Source: Bradyrhizobium sp. 149 (GTDB taxonomy: Bacteria; Pseudomonadota; Alphaproteobacteria; Rhizobiales; Xanthobacteraceae). From it: a stretch of 64,000 bases of DNA. Position 1 is the first letter of the stretch, and each line of letters starts with the position of its first letter. Positions 52,629 to 63,700 of this stretch are shown here, piece by piece. The DNA is taken from NCBI RefSeq assembly GCF_023073915.1, contig NZ_JADPKK010000004.1, positions 62,001 to 126,000 on the forward strand. Reading direction: 5' to 3'. The position numbers and the translations under genes are program-made. A model generated the notes under the pieces. The model saw only the letters and a list, made by a program, of their open reading frames with translations. It made no database searches and had not been told where the DNA came from.

Positions 52629-53888
52629 ATGTCAGACGAAGCGAACAAGGGCCTATTGTCGCCGCTACGGCGCAAACTATTGATGGGAATGGCGGCCGTG
52701 CCGGCCATCACGATGCTGCCGCGGGCATCTTTTGCGCAGGCCCCGGCGACCTCGGCGGTCAATACCACGGGCCTCGCGGTCACCGACACCGAGGTGACGG
52801 TCGGCATCCTGCATTCGGCGACCGGCACCATGGCGATCTCCGAAACCGGCTCGATCGAAGCCGAAAAGCTTGCGATCGAGCAGATCAACGCCATGGGCGG
52901 CGTGCTCGGGCGCAAGATCAAGTTCATCCAGGAAGACGGCGCCAGCGACTGGCCGACCTTTGCCGAAAAGGCCAAGAAGCTGCTGGTCAACGACAAGGTC
53001 GCGGCGATCATGGGCTGCTGGACCTCGGCATCCCGCAAGGCCGTGCTGCCGGTCATGGAGCAGTATAACGGCATGCTCTATTACCCGACCTTCTACGAAG
53101 GTCTCGAGCAGTCCAAGAACGTGATCTACACCGGCCAAGAAGCTACGCAGCAGATCCTCGCGGGCCTGAACTGGATTGCCAAGGAGAAGGGCGCGAAGTC
53201 GTTCTTCTTCATCGGCTCCGACTACATCTGGCCGCGCACCTCGAACAAGATCGCGCGCAAGCACGTCGAAAACGTGCTGAAGGGCAAGGTCGTCGGCGAA
53301 GAGTATTATCCGCTCGGCAACACTCAGTTCAATTCGGTCATCAACAAGATCAAGCTGACCAAGCCCGACGTGATCTTCACCGACGTCGTCGGCGGCTCGA
53401 ACGTCGCGTTCTACAAGCAGCTCAAGGCCGCCGGCATCGACCTCTCCAAGCAGGCGCTGCTGACGATCTCGGTGACCGAAGATGAGATCGACGGCATTGG
53501 CGGCGAGAACATCGCGGGCGCCTATGCCTGCATGAAGTACTTCCAGTCGCTCGACAATCCCAACAACAAGACCTTCGTCCCGGCGTTCAAGAAGATGTGG
53601 GGCGAGAAAACGGTGATCGGAGACGTCACCCAGGCTGCCTATCTCGGCCCGTGGCTGTGGAAGTTGACCGTCGAGAAGGCCGGCTCCTTCGACGTGGACA
53701 AGATCGCGGCGGCGTCGCCCGGCGTCGAGTTCAAGGGTGCGCCGGAAGGCTATGTGCGTATCCACGAAAATCATCACCTCTGGTCGAAGACCCGGGTGGG
53801 GCGCGCCAAGCTCGACGGCCAGTTCGAACTGATCTTCGAGACCGCCGATCTCGTCGAGCCGGATCCGTTCCCCAAGGGCTACCAGTAA
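52629..53888 (+). CDS. urtA: Amide/urea ABC transporter substrate-binding protein (UrtA/FmdD-like)
   Basis: A 419-residue periplasmic binding protein. The N-terminus has a twin-Arg-like signal (LRRKLLMGMAAVPAITMLPR ... SFAQA). The mature part opens VTVGILHSATGTMAISETGS and contains GCWTSASRKAVLPV and YNGMLYYPTFYEGLEQSKN, signatures of the UrtA/AmiC/FmdD group that binds urea or short amides. Formamidase and amidase genes in the same operon favour small amides over urea. ATG 52629 has GGGGTG upstream. It is the first gene of the operon and is followed by two strong hairpins that probably keep its mRNA segment abundant. Confidence 0.9.
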   Translation: MSDEANKGLLSPLRRKLLMGMAAVPAITMLPRASFAQAPATSAVNTTGLAVTDTEVTVGILHSATGTMAISETGSIEAEKLAIEQINAMGGVLGRKIKFIQEDGASDWPTFAEKAKKLLVNDKVAAIMGCWTSASRKAVLPVMEQYNGMLYYPTFYEGLEQSKNVIYTGQEATQQILAGLNWIAKEKGAKSFFFIGSDYIWPRTSNKIARKHVENVLKGKVVGEEYYPLGNTQFNSVINKIKLTKPDVIFTDVVGGSNVAFYKQLKAAGIDLSKQALLTISVTEDEIDGIGGENIAGAYACMKYFQSLDNPNNKTFVPAFKKMWGEKTVIGDVTQAAYLGPWLWKLTVEKAGSFDVDKIAAASPGVEFKGAPEGYVRIHENHHLWSKTRVGRAKLDGQFELIFETADLVEPDPFPKGYQ

Positions 53889-53910
53889 GACGAGAGCTAC
53901 CAGTAAGACA
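53878..53910 (+). repeat. 18-bp tandem duplication across the urtA stop codon
   Basis: GCTACCAGTAAGAC occurs at 53878-53891 and again at 53896-53909, an offset of 18 bp. The first copy encodes the last residues (GYQ) and the stop; the second repeats the same codons and stop in frame just after it. It is a recent-looking micro-duplication with no coding effect. Confidence 0.8.
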
Positions 53911-53952
53911 CGGCGTTCGTCGTCGTTTCCCTTTCAGGCAAAACCTCTCCCT

Positions 53953-54012
53953 GGCGTGGACCGCAAATCCACGCCCAAGACCCCCGCGTCGCGAACCTGC
54001 TCGCGACGCGGG
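53953..54012 (+). promoter_or_regulatory. Two tandem hairpins between urtA and urtB
   Basis: Hairpin 1: GGCGTGGA (53953-53960) with TCCACGCC (53968-53975), 7-base loop. Hairpin 2: CCCGCGTCGCGA (53983-53994) with TCGCGACGCGGG (54001-54012), perfect 12-bp stem, 6-base loop. They lie between the binding-protein stop and the permease ribosome-binding site (ACGGAGGA, 54025-54032). Neither is followed by a T-run, so mRNA stabilisation and partial attenuation, giving more binding protein than permease, is the likely role. Confidence 0.65.
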
Positions 54013-54037
54013 ACCCTTTCCCCGACGGAGGACATCG

Positions 54038-54964
54038 ATGTTCGGCGACTATTCGCTTGGTGACCTTGGCTCGATCTTCGTCATGCAGGGCTTTGCAGGA
54101 CTGATCCTGTTCTCGGTCTACGTCCTGATGGCGCTGGGTCTTGCGATCATCTTCGGCCAGATGGGCGTCATCAACATGGCTCATGGCGAGTTCATGATCC
54201 TTGGGGCCTACGTCACCTGGATGACCTCGAGTTTCTTCCAGTCCTATTTGCCGAGCCTGTTCAGCGGTTACTTCTTCCTCGCGATGATCCTGGCCTTTGT
54301 GGCATCCGGTGCGCTGGGAATGCTGGTGGAATGGGTGCTGATACGGCATCTCTATAGGCGCCCGCTCGATACGCTGCTCGCGACCTGGGGCCTCAGTCTG
54401 ATCCTGCAGCAGGCCTATCGCTCCGTGTTCGGCGCACGCGAGGTCGGCGTCGAGCTGCCGCAATGGATGCTCGGCTCCCTGCATGTAAGCGACAGCATCG
54501 AAGTGCCGATCAACGGTGTCTTCGTGATGTGCCTCACCGTCCTCATCACCGTCGGCGTCGCCTACGTGATGTACAAATCGCGCTGGGGCCGGCAGGTGCG
54601 CGCCGTGGTGCAGAACCGCATCATGGCCGGGGCCGTCGGCATCAACACCGAGAAGGTCGATCGTTACACCTACGGCCTCGGCTGCGGCATTGCCGGTGTC
54701 GCCGGGAGTGCCTTCACCATGATCGGGTCGACCGGACCGACCTCCGGACAGCTCTACATCGTCGATACGTTCCTGGTGGTCGTGTTCGGCGGTGCTGCGA
54801 GCCTGCTCGGGACCATCGCCTCGGCTTTCTCGATCTCGCAGACCCAATCCACCCTCGAGTTTTTCATGTCGGGCTCGATGGCCAAGGTGCTGACGCTGCT
54901 CGCCGTTGTCGGAATCCTGATGCTGCGGCCGCAAGGGCTGTTCGCCCTCAAGGTCCGCAAGTGA
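54038..54964 (+). CDS. urtB: Amide/urea ABC transporter permease (UrtB-like)
   Basis: A 308-residue LivH-type membrane subunit with about eight helices. IFGQMGVINMAHGEFMILGAY is the family signature in the second helix region. ATG 54038 has ACGGAGGA at 54025-54032. It pairs with the UrtC-like subunit to form the channel. The open frame extends far upstream inside urtA in another frame and is not coding there. Confidence 0.93.
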   Translation: MFGDYSLGDLGSIFVMQGFAGLILFSVYVLMALGLAIIFGQMGVINMAHGEFMILGAYVTWMTSSFFQSYLPSLFSGYFFLAMILAFVASGALGMLVEWVLIRHLYRRPLDTLLATWGLSLILQQAYRSVFGAREVGVELPQWMLGSLHVSDSIEVPINGVFVMCLTVLITVGVAYVMYKSRWGRQVRAVVQNRIMAGAVGINTEKVDRYTYGLGCGIAGVAGSAFTMIGSTGPTSGQLYIVDTFLVVVFGGAASLLGTIASAFSISQTQSTLEFFMSGSMAKVLTLLAVVGILMLRPQGLFALKVRK

Positions 54965-54982
54965 GAAACTGGGGCTGATGCA

Positions 54983-56125
54983 ATGACCGACAATCGCTTC
55001 TTCAATCGATCGGAGTTCATCGGAATTCTGGTGCTCGCCGTCTTCCTTGTGGTGGTTCTGCCGCTCACGCTCGATGTCTTCAGGCTCAACCTGGTCGCAA
55101 AATATCTGACTTACGCCTTCGTCGCGCTGGGGCTGGTGGTCTGCTGGGGCTATGGCGGCATTCTCAGCCTCGGCCAGGGCGTGTTCTTCGGGCTCGGCGG
55201 CTACTGCATGGCGATGTTCCTCAAGCTCGAGGCGTCGAGCGTGGAGAACACCAAGATCCAGTCGACCCCCGGCATTCCGGATTTCATGGACTGGAATCAG
55301 ATCACCGCGCTGCCGCTGTTCTGGAAGCCCTTCAGCAGCCTCAGCTTCACGATCGCCGCCATTATTCTCGTACCCGGCATCTTCGCCCTCATCATCGGCA
55401 CCGCGATGTTCAAGCGCCGGGTCGGCGGCACTTACTTCGCCATCATCACCCAGGCGGTCGCGGCCATTCTCACCATCCTGATCGTGGGCCAGCAGGGCTA
55501 CACCGGCGGTATCAACGGCATGACCGATCTGCGCACGCTGAAAGGATGGGATATCCGTCCCGACCACGCCAAGATCGTGCTGTACTTCTTCGAGGTCGGG
55601 TGCCTGTTCGCCTGCATCATGATCGCGCAGTTCGTCCGGCACTCCAAGCTCGGACGCATCCTGGTCGCGATGCGCGAGAAGGAAGACCGCGTCCGCTTCT
55701 CCGGCTACAGCGTCGCCAACTTCAAGATCTTTGCCTTCTGCGTCGCCGCCGTGTTCGCCGCGATCGGTGGTGCCATGTTCGCGCTCAATGTCGGCTTCAT
55801 GTCGCCGTCCTTCGTCGGCATCGTGCCGTCGATCGAAATGGTGATCTACACGGCGGTCGGCGGCCGGCTCTCGATTCTCGGCGCGGTCTACGGCACGCTT
55901 CTGGTCAACTTTGCCAAGACCAGTCTGTCGGAAACCTTTCCCGAATTGTGGCTGTTCGGACTGGGTGGGCTGTTCATCGCCGTGGTCCTGGCCTTCCCGA
56001 ACGGCCTTGCCGGGATCTGGGGCGATTATGTGCAGCCGCGCATCGACCGCCTGATCTATTCGGGCAAACCGAAACCCGCAGGTTGGACCGACAGCTCGGT
56101 CGCCGACGGCGCCCCGGCGGAGTGA
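54983..56125 (+). CDS. urtC: Amide/urea ABC transporter permease (UrtC-like)
   Basis: A 380-residue LivM-type membrane subunit with about ten helices. The conserved CWGYGGILSLGQGVFFGLGGY motif lies near residue 55 and VAMREKEDRVRFSGYSV, the ATPase-contacting loop, near 230. It starts 18 bp after urtB and ends 10 bp before urtD, so it is tightly embedded in the operon. Confidence 0.93.
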   Translation: MTDNRFFNRSEFIGILVLAVFLVVVLPLTLDVFRLNLVAKYLTYAFVALGLVVCWGYGGILSLGQGVFFGLGGYCMAMFLKLEASSVENTKIQSTPGIPDFMDWNQITALPLFWKPFSSLSFTIAAIILVPGIFALIIGTAMFKRRVGGTYFAIITQAVAAILTILIVGQQGYTGGINGMTDLRTLKGWDIRPDHAKIVLYFFEVGCLFACIMIAQFVRHSKLGRILVAMREKEDRVRFSGYSVANFKIFAFCVAAVFAAIGGAMFALNVGFMSPSFVGIVPSIEMVIYTAVGGRLSILGAVYGTLLVNFAKTSLSETFPELWLFGLGGLFIAVVLAFPNGLAGIWGDYVQPRIDRLIYSGKPKPAGWTDSSVADGAPAE

Positions 56126-56135
56126 GGAGATCGTC

Positions 56136-56891
<756 letters not shown>

Positions 56892-56902
56892 GGAGAATCT
56901 CG

Positions 56903-57592
56903 ATGCTGGCTATTTCCGATCTTCACGTCGCCTACGGCCAGAGCGAGGTGCTGCACGGGCTCAACGTCAAGGTCGCGCCCAACGAGATCGTGGCGATCAT
57001 GGGCCGCAACGGCATGGGCAAGACCACGCTGATGAAGTCGCTGATGGGCATCCTGCCGACCAAGAGCGGCTCGGTGACCATGGATGGCGCCGAGCTTGGC
57101 AGCCTACCGAGCTACGAGCGGGTGGCCAAGGGCCTCGCCTATGTACCGCAGGGCCGCATGATCTTCTCCACCATGACCGTGAAGGAGAACATCGAGACCG
57201 GCCTCGTGGTCTCAGGCAGGACCGAGGTGCCCGGCGACATCTACGAACTGTTTCCGGTGCTGCTGGAGATGAAGGACCGCCGTGGCGGCAATCTCTCCGG
57301 CGGTCAGCAGCAGCAGCTCGCGATCGCTCGCGCGCTGGCGACCAAGCCAAAGGTGCTGCTGCTGGACGAGCCGACCGAAGGCATCCAGCCGTCGATCATC
57401 AAGGAGATGGCGCGCACGCTCAAGCGCATCCGCGATGAAAAGGGATTGTCGATCGTCGTGTCCGAGCAGGTCCTGAGCTTCGCGCTCGATATCGCCGACC
57501 GTGTGCTGGTGATCGAGAACGGCGAGATCGTCCGTGACGATCCGCGCGACGCCGTCGATGCCGCGCAGGTCTCGAAATATCTGTCTGTCTAA
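56903..57592 (+). CDS. urtE: Amide/urea ABC transporter ATPase (UrtE-like)
   Basis: A 229-residue LivF-type ATPase with Walker A GRNGMGKTT (34-42), signature LSGGQQQQLAIARAL and Walker B LLLLDEPTEGIQPS. GAGGAG precedes ATG 56903. It forms the heterodimeric ATPase with the UrtD-like subunit. fmdA follows 27 bp downstream, linking uptake with amide hydrolysis. Confidence 0.94.
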   Translation: MLAISDLHVAYGQSEVLHGLNVKVAPNEIVAIMGRNGMGKTTLMKSLMGILPTKSGSVTMDGAELGSLPSYERVAKGLAYVPQGRMIFSTMTVKENIETGLVVSGRTEVPGDIYELFPVLLEMKDRRGGNLSGGQQQQLAIARALATKPKVLLLDEPTEGIQPSIIKEMARTLKRIRDEKGLSIVVSEQVLSFALDIADRVLVIENGEIVRDDPRDAVDAAQVSKYLSV

Positions 57593-57619
57593 TCAACCGT
57601 GTAAAAGGAGAGCTTCTCG

Positions 57620-58849
57620 ATGCCAGAGACACTGATCAAGGTCGATCTCACCAAGTCCGCTTACGAAAATGACATGGTGCATAATCGCTGGCACCCCGAC
57701 ATCCCGATCGTGGCCTGGGTCAATCCCGGCGACGATTTCATCATCGAGACCTATGACTGGACCGGCGGCTTCATCAAGAACAATGACTCCGCTGACGACG
57801 TCCGCGACATCGATCTCTCGATCGTGCACTTCCTCTCCGGCCCGATCGGCGTCAAGGGCGCCGAGCCCGGCGACCTCCTCGTCGTCGACCTGCTCGACGT
57901 CGGTCCGATGAAGGAGAGCATGTGGGGCTTCAACGGCTTCTTCTCCAAGCAGAACGGCGGCGGATTCCTGACGGATCACTTTCCGCTGGCGCAGAAGTCG
58001 ATCTGGGACATCAAGGGCCTCTACACCTCGTCGCGGCATATTCCGGGCGTCAATTTCGCCGGCTTGATCCATCCCGGCCTGATCGGTTGTCTGCCTGATC
58101 CGAAAATGCTGGAGACCTGGAACAAGCGCGAGGCCGAGCTGATCGCGACCAATCCGACCCGTGTGCCCGGCCTTGCCAATCCGCCATTCGCGCCGACCGC
58201 TCATGGCGGCCGCGCCAAGGGCGACGTCAAAGACAAGATCGGCGCGGAAGGCGCGCGCACCGTGCCGCCGCGTGAGCACGGCGGCAATTGCGACATCAAG
58301 GATCTCTCGCGCGGCTCGAAGATCTACTTTCCGGTCTACGTGCCCGGCGCCGGGCTCTCGATGGGCGATCTGCACTTCAGCCAGGGCGACGGTGAGATCA
58401 CCTTCTGCGGCGCAATCGAGATGGCCGGCTGGCTGCATCTGAAGGTCAAGGTGATCAAGGACGGCATGGCGAAGTACGGTGTCAAGAATCCGATCTTCAA
58501 GCCGTCACCGATCACGCCGAACTACAAGGACTATCTGATCTTCGAAGGCATCTCGGTCGACGAAGCCGGCAAGCAGCATTATCTCGACGTCACCATTGCC
58601 TATCGCCAGGCTTGCCTGAATGCGATCGAATATCTGAAGAAGTTCGGCTACTCCGGCGCCCAGGCCTATTCGATCCTTGGCACGGCACCGGTTCAGGGTC
58701 ACATCTCCGGCGTGGTCGACGTGCCCAATGCATGTGCCACGCTATGGCTGCCGACGGAAATCTTCGACTTCGACGTGATGCCGTCGTCGGCCGGACCGAT
58801 CAAGCACATCAAGGGCGATATCCAGATGCCGATCTCGCCGGACAAATAG
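57620..58849 (+). CDS. fmdA: Formamidase (FmdA/AmdA family)
   Basis: A 409-residue FmdA_AmdA-type amidohydrolase that splits formamide to formate and ammonia, and often acetamide as well. It opens with MPETLIKVDLTKSAYENDM and contains HNRWHPDIP, VHFLSGPIGVKGAEPGD and GDLHFSQGDGEITFCGAIE, the metal-site region of the family. Length matches the formamidases of Methylophilus and mycobacteria. AAGGAG lies before the ATG. It is part of the ABC operon, so the imported substrate is probably formamide or a similar small amide. A strong hairpin separates it from fmdB. Confidence 0.93.
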   Translation: MPETLIKVDLTKSAYENDMVHNRWHPDIPIVAWVNPGDDFIIETYDWTGGFIKNNDSADDVRDIDLSIVHFLSGPIGVKGAEPGDLLVVDLLDVGPMKESMWGFNGFFSKQNGGGFLTDHFPLAQKSIWDIKGLYTSSRHIPGVNFAGLIHPGLIGCLPDPKMLETWNKREAELIATNPTRVPGLANPPFAPTAHGGRAKGDVKDKIGAEGARTVPPREHGGNCDIKDLSRGSKIYFPVYVPGAGLSMGDLHFSQGDGEITFCGAIEMAGWLHLKVKVIKDGMAKYGVKNPIFKPSPITPNYKDYLIFEGISVDEAGKQHYLDVTIAYRQACLNAIEYLKKFGYSGAQAYSILGTAPVQGHISGVVDVPNACATLWLPTEIFDFDVMPSSAGPIKHIKGDIQMPISPDK

Positions 58850-58862
58850 TCCCTGCGCGACG

Positions 58863-58896
58863 GGATGCGGGACGGCGTATCTGCCGCCCCGCATCC
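58863..58896 (+). promoter_or_regulatory. Strong hairpin between fmdA and fmdB
   Basis: GGATGCGGG (58863-58871) plus CGGC (58873-58876) pair with GCCG (58883-58886) plus CCCGCATCC (58888-58896), with one A/C mismatch and a GTATCT loop. It starts 14 bases after the fmdA stop. There is no T-run. It resembles the urtA-urtB hairpins in placement and probably tunes expression of the genes on either side. Confidence 0.6.
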
Positions 58897-58937
58897 GCCG
58901 CGGTAGTTCTCACAGACAACAGCGTAGGGATGATGCG

Positions 58938-59312
58938 ATGCCGGTCTATGAATATCTCTGTAACGATTGCGGTCCGTTCAAGGATATGCGCCCGATGGCC
59001 GAATGCGACGATCCGCAAGGCTGTCCGCAATGTGAAATCATGGCGCCGCGCGTCATCCTGACCGCCCCGAATTTCTTCTGCATGCCGTCGGAGACGCGCA
59101 AGGCTCACGCCCTCAACGAGCGCAGCACGCACGCGCCGCAGACGCTGGCGCAATACAAGGCCGCGCACGGCCCCGGTTGCGGCTGCTGCTCCACGGGCAA
59201 GAATTCGTCCAAGAACGCGCCGGACAAGAAGAAGCCTGCGCGGCTGGTGACCAAGACCAGGAGCGGCGCCAAGGGCTTCCCGACTGCGCGGCCCTGGATG
59301 ATCAGCCACTAA
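58938..59312 (+). CDS. fmdB: FmdB-family zinc-ribbon protein
   Basis: A 124-residue protein that begins [12 protein letters not shown] and has the FmdB zinc ribbon: C8, C11, C29 and C32 (CPQC). Two further Cys-rich and Lys-rich stretches ([23 protein letters not shown]) form a basic tail. The family was named as a putative regulator of formamidase and is nearly always next to fmdA or amidase genes; a role in regulation or metal/redox handling is unproven. It lies between fmdA and amiE. Confidence 0.88.
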   Translation: MPVYEYLCNDCGPFKDMRPMAECDDPQGCPQCEIMAPRVILTAPNFFCMPSETRKAHALNERSTHAPQTLAQYKAAHGPGCGCCSTGKNSSKNAPDKKKPARLVTKTRSGAKGFPTARPWMISH

Positions 59313-59353
59313 TTCGCGCGGGCAATCTCAAACAGGGTAGAGGAGCAATTCAG

Positions 59354-60394
59354 ATGCTTCACGGTGACATCTCCAGCAGCAACGACACCGTCGGCGTCGC
59401 AGTGGTCAACTACAAGATGCCACGCCTGCACACCAAGGCCGAGGTGCTCGATAACGCCCGCAAGATCGCCGACATGGTGGTGGGCATGAAGGTCGGCCTT
59501 CCCGGCATGGACCTCGTGATCTTCCCGGAGTATTCCACCCAGGGCATCATGTACGATTCCAAGGAGATGTATGAGACCGCTTGCGCGGTGCCCGGTGAAG
59601 AGACCGCGATTTTTGCGGAGGCCTGCCGCAAGGCCAAAGTCTGGGGCGTGTTCTCGCTGACCGGCGAGCGTCACGAAGAGCATCCGAACAAGGCGCCCTA
59701 TAACACCCTGATCCTGATGAACGACAAGGGTGAGATCGTGCAGAAGTACCGCAAGATCATGCCCTGGGTGCCGATCGAGGGTTGGTATCCCGGCAATTGC
59801 ACCTATGTCTCCGACGGCCCGAAAGGGATGAAGGTCAGCCTGATCATTTGCGACGACGGCAATTTCCCGGAGATCTGGCGCGACTGCGCCATGAAGGGGG
59901 CCGAGCTGATCGTGCGCTGCCAGGGCTACATGTATCCGGCCAAGGAACAGCAGATCCTGATCTCCAAGGCGATGGCGTGGGCCAACAACGTCTATGTCGC
60001 CGTCGCCAATGCAGCCGGCTTCGACGGCGTCTATTCCTATTTCGGCCACTCCGCGATCATCGGCTTCGACGGCCGCACGCTGGGTGAGTGCGGCGAGGAG
60101 GACTACGGCATCCAATATGCCCAGCTGTCGAAACATCTGATCCGCGATGCCCGTCGCAACGGTCAGTCGCAGAACCATCTCTACAAGCTGGTCCATCGCG
60201 GCTACACCGGCATGATCAATTCCGGCGAAAGTCCGCGCGGCGTCGCGGCCTGCCCCTATGATTTCTACAAGAACTGGATCGCTGATCCCGAAGGCACGCG
60301 GGACATGGTCGAGGCCATGACGCGCTCGACGCCCGGGACCGCGGAATGCCCGATCGACGGCATCCCGAATGAAGCAGCGCCCACCAATTACTGA
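59354..60394 (+). CDS. amiE: Aliphatic amidase
   Basis: A 346-residue nitrilase-superfamily amidase. The catalytic residues fall at the same numbers as in Pseudomonas AmiE: E59 (FPEYS), K134 (YRKIMPW) and C166 (IICDDGN), with E142 in IEGWYPG. The first 40 residues are nearly identical to AmiE. It hydrolyses acetamide, propionamide and formamide to the acid and ammonia. GAGGAG precedes ATG 59354. The related formamidase AmiF is the alternative, but the [19 protein letters not shown] start is that of AmiE. It is the last gene of the amide operon and may act on a substrate range different from FmdA. Confidence 0.93.
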   Translation: MLHGDISSSNDTVGVAVVNYKMPRLHTKAEVLDNARKIADMVVGMKVGLPGMDLVIFPEYSTQGIMYDSKEMYETACAVPGEETAIFAEACRKAKVWGVFSLTGERHEEHPNKAPYNTLILMNDKGEIVQKYRKIMPWVPIEGWYPGNCTYVSDGPKGMKVSLIICDDGNFPEIWRDCAMKGAELIVRCQGYMYPAKEQQILISKAMAWANNVYVAVANAAGFDGVYSYFGHSAIIGFDGRTLGECGEEDYGIQYAQLSKHLIRDARRNGQSQNHLYKLVHRGYTGMINSGESPRGVAACPYDFYKNWIADPEGTRDMVEAMTRSTPGTAECPIDGIPNEAAPTNY

Positions 60395-60720
60395 GCCATT
60401 GCCGTCACGGAAGATAGGCGCGTATGCGTGCCCATTTTCCGCGTTGAAGTTGAAGACGCTGTGGCTGGCGACGAACGTCGCTCTGGGCTGCCAGCCATCG
60501 ATGTGAACGGCCGTACATGCGCGTGGACATTCTGACGCAGGATCGTGCGTTGAATACGAATTTGCCATGCAGAACCGTGGCGCGGTTGCAACATCAGCTG
60601 TTGAATCAACCCAAGTTGTGGCTCGGACAGCCGATTCCGCGGATTCCGTAGTTTGACGGAGGGAACTCGTCGCCTAGTTTGCCGACGCGCGGCTGAGGCG
60701 CCGCTGACGGGGGCGCTGGG
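60395..60720. other. Intergenic region between amiE and the autotransporter
   Basis: About 326 bases with no convincing gene. A small perfect hairpin, GCGACG (60468-60473) with CGTCGC (60476-60481), sits inside a looser GGCTGG/CCAGCC pair (60463-60468, 60491-60496) and could end the amide operon. The second half is the likely promoter region of the autotransporter; no clear -35/-10 was seen. Confidence 0.45.
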
Positions 60721-63700
60721 GTGGAGTTTCGATCGCGATCGAGCGGACAGAGCCGGCTGCGCCTTGGTGCGGCCGCGTCGTCCGTCGTTGCAGTGCTGTT
60801 CGGCCTCTGCCTGCCGACGAACATCGCCGGAGCGCAGCAGGTCTTCAACGGATCGCAGACCACGCCGAACGGTATCATCAACGGCGGCGGTGGGGTGTGG
60901 GACACCACCACCACGAATTGGACCGACGTCTTCGGTTCCACCAGCAGCACCTACGATTCCGCATCGGTCGGCACCGTATTTGGCTACTCGGGAGTCTCGA
61001 CGCCGGCCACGGCCGGCACCGTCACGGTCGCGCCGAGTGGCGTCCAGCTCACCGGTCTCGTGGGCTTCGATGTCACCGCCGACAGTTCGGTCTACACCAT
61101 CCAGGGCGGCGACCTCCGGCTGGCCTCGGGCGGCACCACGTTCTTCACCAACGATGTCACCGGCACGGCGGATCCGTCGGCCGTGATCGCCTCGCGGATC
61201 GCCGGCAGCGGCGGGATCAACGTTCAGGGACCCGGGATTCTGGCGCTGCTCGGCGCCAACACCTATACCGGCGATACTTTCATCTGTTCATGCACGGCGT
61301 TGCAACTCGGCGACGCGACCCACACCGCGAGGATCATCGGCGCCGTCACCAACGACGGTCTCTTCAACATCGTCAACGCCGACACGTCGGGCATTACGTC
61401 GCTCCTGAATAATTTTTCCGGCGTGACGACGTTCCTCAACGCGACCTCCGCCAGCTCTATGGTCATCACCAACAGCGGCCAGCTTTACTTTGGCGATCCG
61501 TTCGGGACCGGGACCGACACCGCCACGGCCGGCCGGGCGACCATTACCAATGATGGCTTGATCGGCTTCTTTGGCCGGACCAATGCAGGTTTGGCCAACA
61601 TCACCAACCAGAACGGCGGCACCACCGCATTCGTCGATCAAGCCTCGGCGGGCTCGGCGATCATCATCAACAAGGACTTTGGCGGCACGAGCTTCGGCGC
61701 CGTGCCGGCAAGCACCGCGAGCGCCGACAACGCAACAATCATCAACGATGTCGACGGCCAGACCGCCTTCGGCGCTTTGTCGACGGCCGCCAATGCCACC
61801 ATCATCACCAAGGATGGCGGCGCGACCAAGTTCTACGACAATTCCACAGGCGGCGACGCGCGCTTCATCACCACAGGCACAGGCATCGTTGACTTTGGCA
61901 GCAGCCTCGGCCCGCACGGTGACGGCCGCATCACGGCCGGTTCGATCGAAGGCAATGGCACCTACTATGTCGGCGGTGGCAACACGCTCGTCGTCGGCAG
62001 CAACAATCGCTCGATGCTGGTCGACGGTGTCATCGGCGACTACGACCCCTGCGGGTGCGGTTTCATCGGTTCCGGCTCTCTTGAAAAAGTAGGCAGCGGA
62101 ACGCTGATCCTTTCGGGCACCAATACCTACACCGGCACCACGACGGTGAATGGCGGCATCCTGCGGGTCGACGGCGACATTTCCCAATCGAGCCTGACCA
62201 CCGTGAATGCCGGCGGCGCGCTGTTCGGCGCCGGGATCGTCGGCAATACCACCATTGCTGCCGGCGGCATCTTCGCGCCCGGCGACGGCGGGCCGGGCTC
62301 GAGCATGCTGGTTTTGGGGGACCTCGCCCTTCAATCCGGCGCGGTCTACCTCGTGCAGGTCGGCAGCGGAGCCACCGCGAGCTTTGCCAACGTTCTCGGC
62401 AATGTCGGCCTGAATGGCACGGTCGGCGTCTCGCTTTACGCCGGCAGCACGATCTTGCCGCAATACAAGATCATGCAGTTTTCCGGCTCTGCCACGGATA
62501 ACTTTGCCGGTGTCGCCGCTCCCGGCGGCCTGATTGGCACGACGACCGTAGATCCTGCCGGCACTGTCTATCTCAATTTCACACTGGACTATGGCGCGAA
62601 GTACGCCCTCAACGTCAATCAGAAGAACGTCGCCACGACGCTTCAGAATTTCTTCAACGCGAACGGCTTTCTGCAAGCGGAATTCGCGGGCCTGGCCCCG
62701 GCCGGCCTGGCGCAGGCTTCCGGCGAGCCGGCGACGGTTACGCAGCAGACGACGTTCAACGCGATGAACCTGTTCCTCGGCTTGCTCACCGACGTGTTCG
62801 GCTCGGGACGCAGCGGCACGCCGGGTGCGACGCCATATGCCGACGAGACGAGCGCGAACGCGTATGCGGCCACCGGCAAGGCCGCGCGTGACAAGGGCGG
62901 ACGGGACGCGTTGGCTTCAATCTACCGCAAGGCACCGGTTGCCACCTTCGAGCAGCGTTGGGACGTGTGGGCGGCCGGCTATGGTGGATCGCAGACCACC
63001 GACGGCAACGCCGGCCTCGGCTCCAACAACACCAGCAGCAGCGTCTATGGCACCGCCGTCGGCCTCGATTACCGCTTCTCGCCGGCGACGATCGCCGGCT
63101 TTGCGCTTGCGGGCGGCGGCACTGGCTTCAACACCAACGGGCTCGGCTGGGGCCGCTCCGACCTGTTCCAGGCGGGTGCCTTCGTGCGTCACACAGCGGG
63201 AGCTGCCTATGTCACGGCCGCGCTGGCCTATGGCTGGCAGGACGTCACGACCAATCGCATCGTCACCGCCGCCGGCGTCGATCAGTTGCGTGCACAGTTC
63301 AACGCCAACGCGTTCTCGGGCCGCCTCGAGGGCGGCTATCGCCATGCCATGCAGTGGATCGGCCTCACGCCCTATGCGGCGGTCCAGGCCACCATGTTCA
63401 GCCTTCCGAGCTATTCAGAGTTCGCGGTCGTCGGCAGCAATGTCTTCGCGCTGAATTATGCCGCCAAGGACGTGACCAGCACGCGCACCGAGCTCGGCCT
63501 GCGCGCGGATAGGTCATTCGCCGCGGCCGGCGGCCTGATGACCCTGCGCGGACGCGTCGCCTGGGCGCATGACTACAATCCGGACCGCACCGTCGGCGCG
63601 GTGTTCCAGACGTTGCCGGGATCGGCGTTCGTCGTGAACGGGGCCGCCCAGGCGCGCGATTCCGCGCTGACCACGGCGGCGGTGCAGATGAACTGGATGA

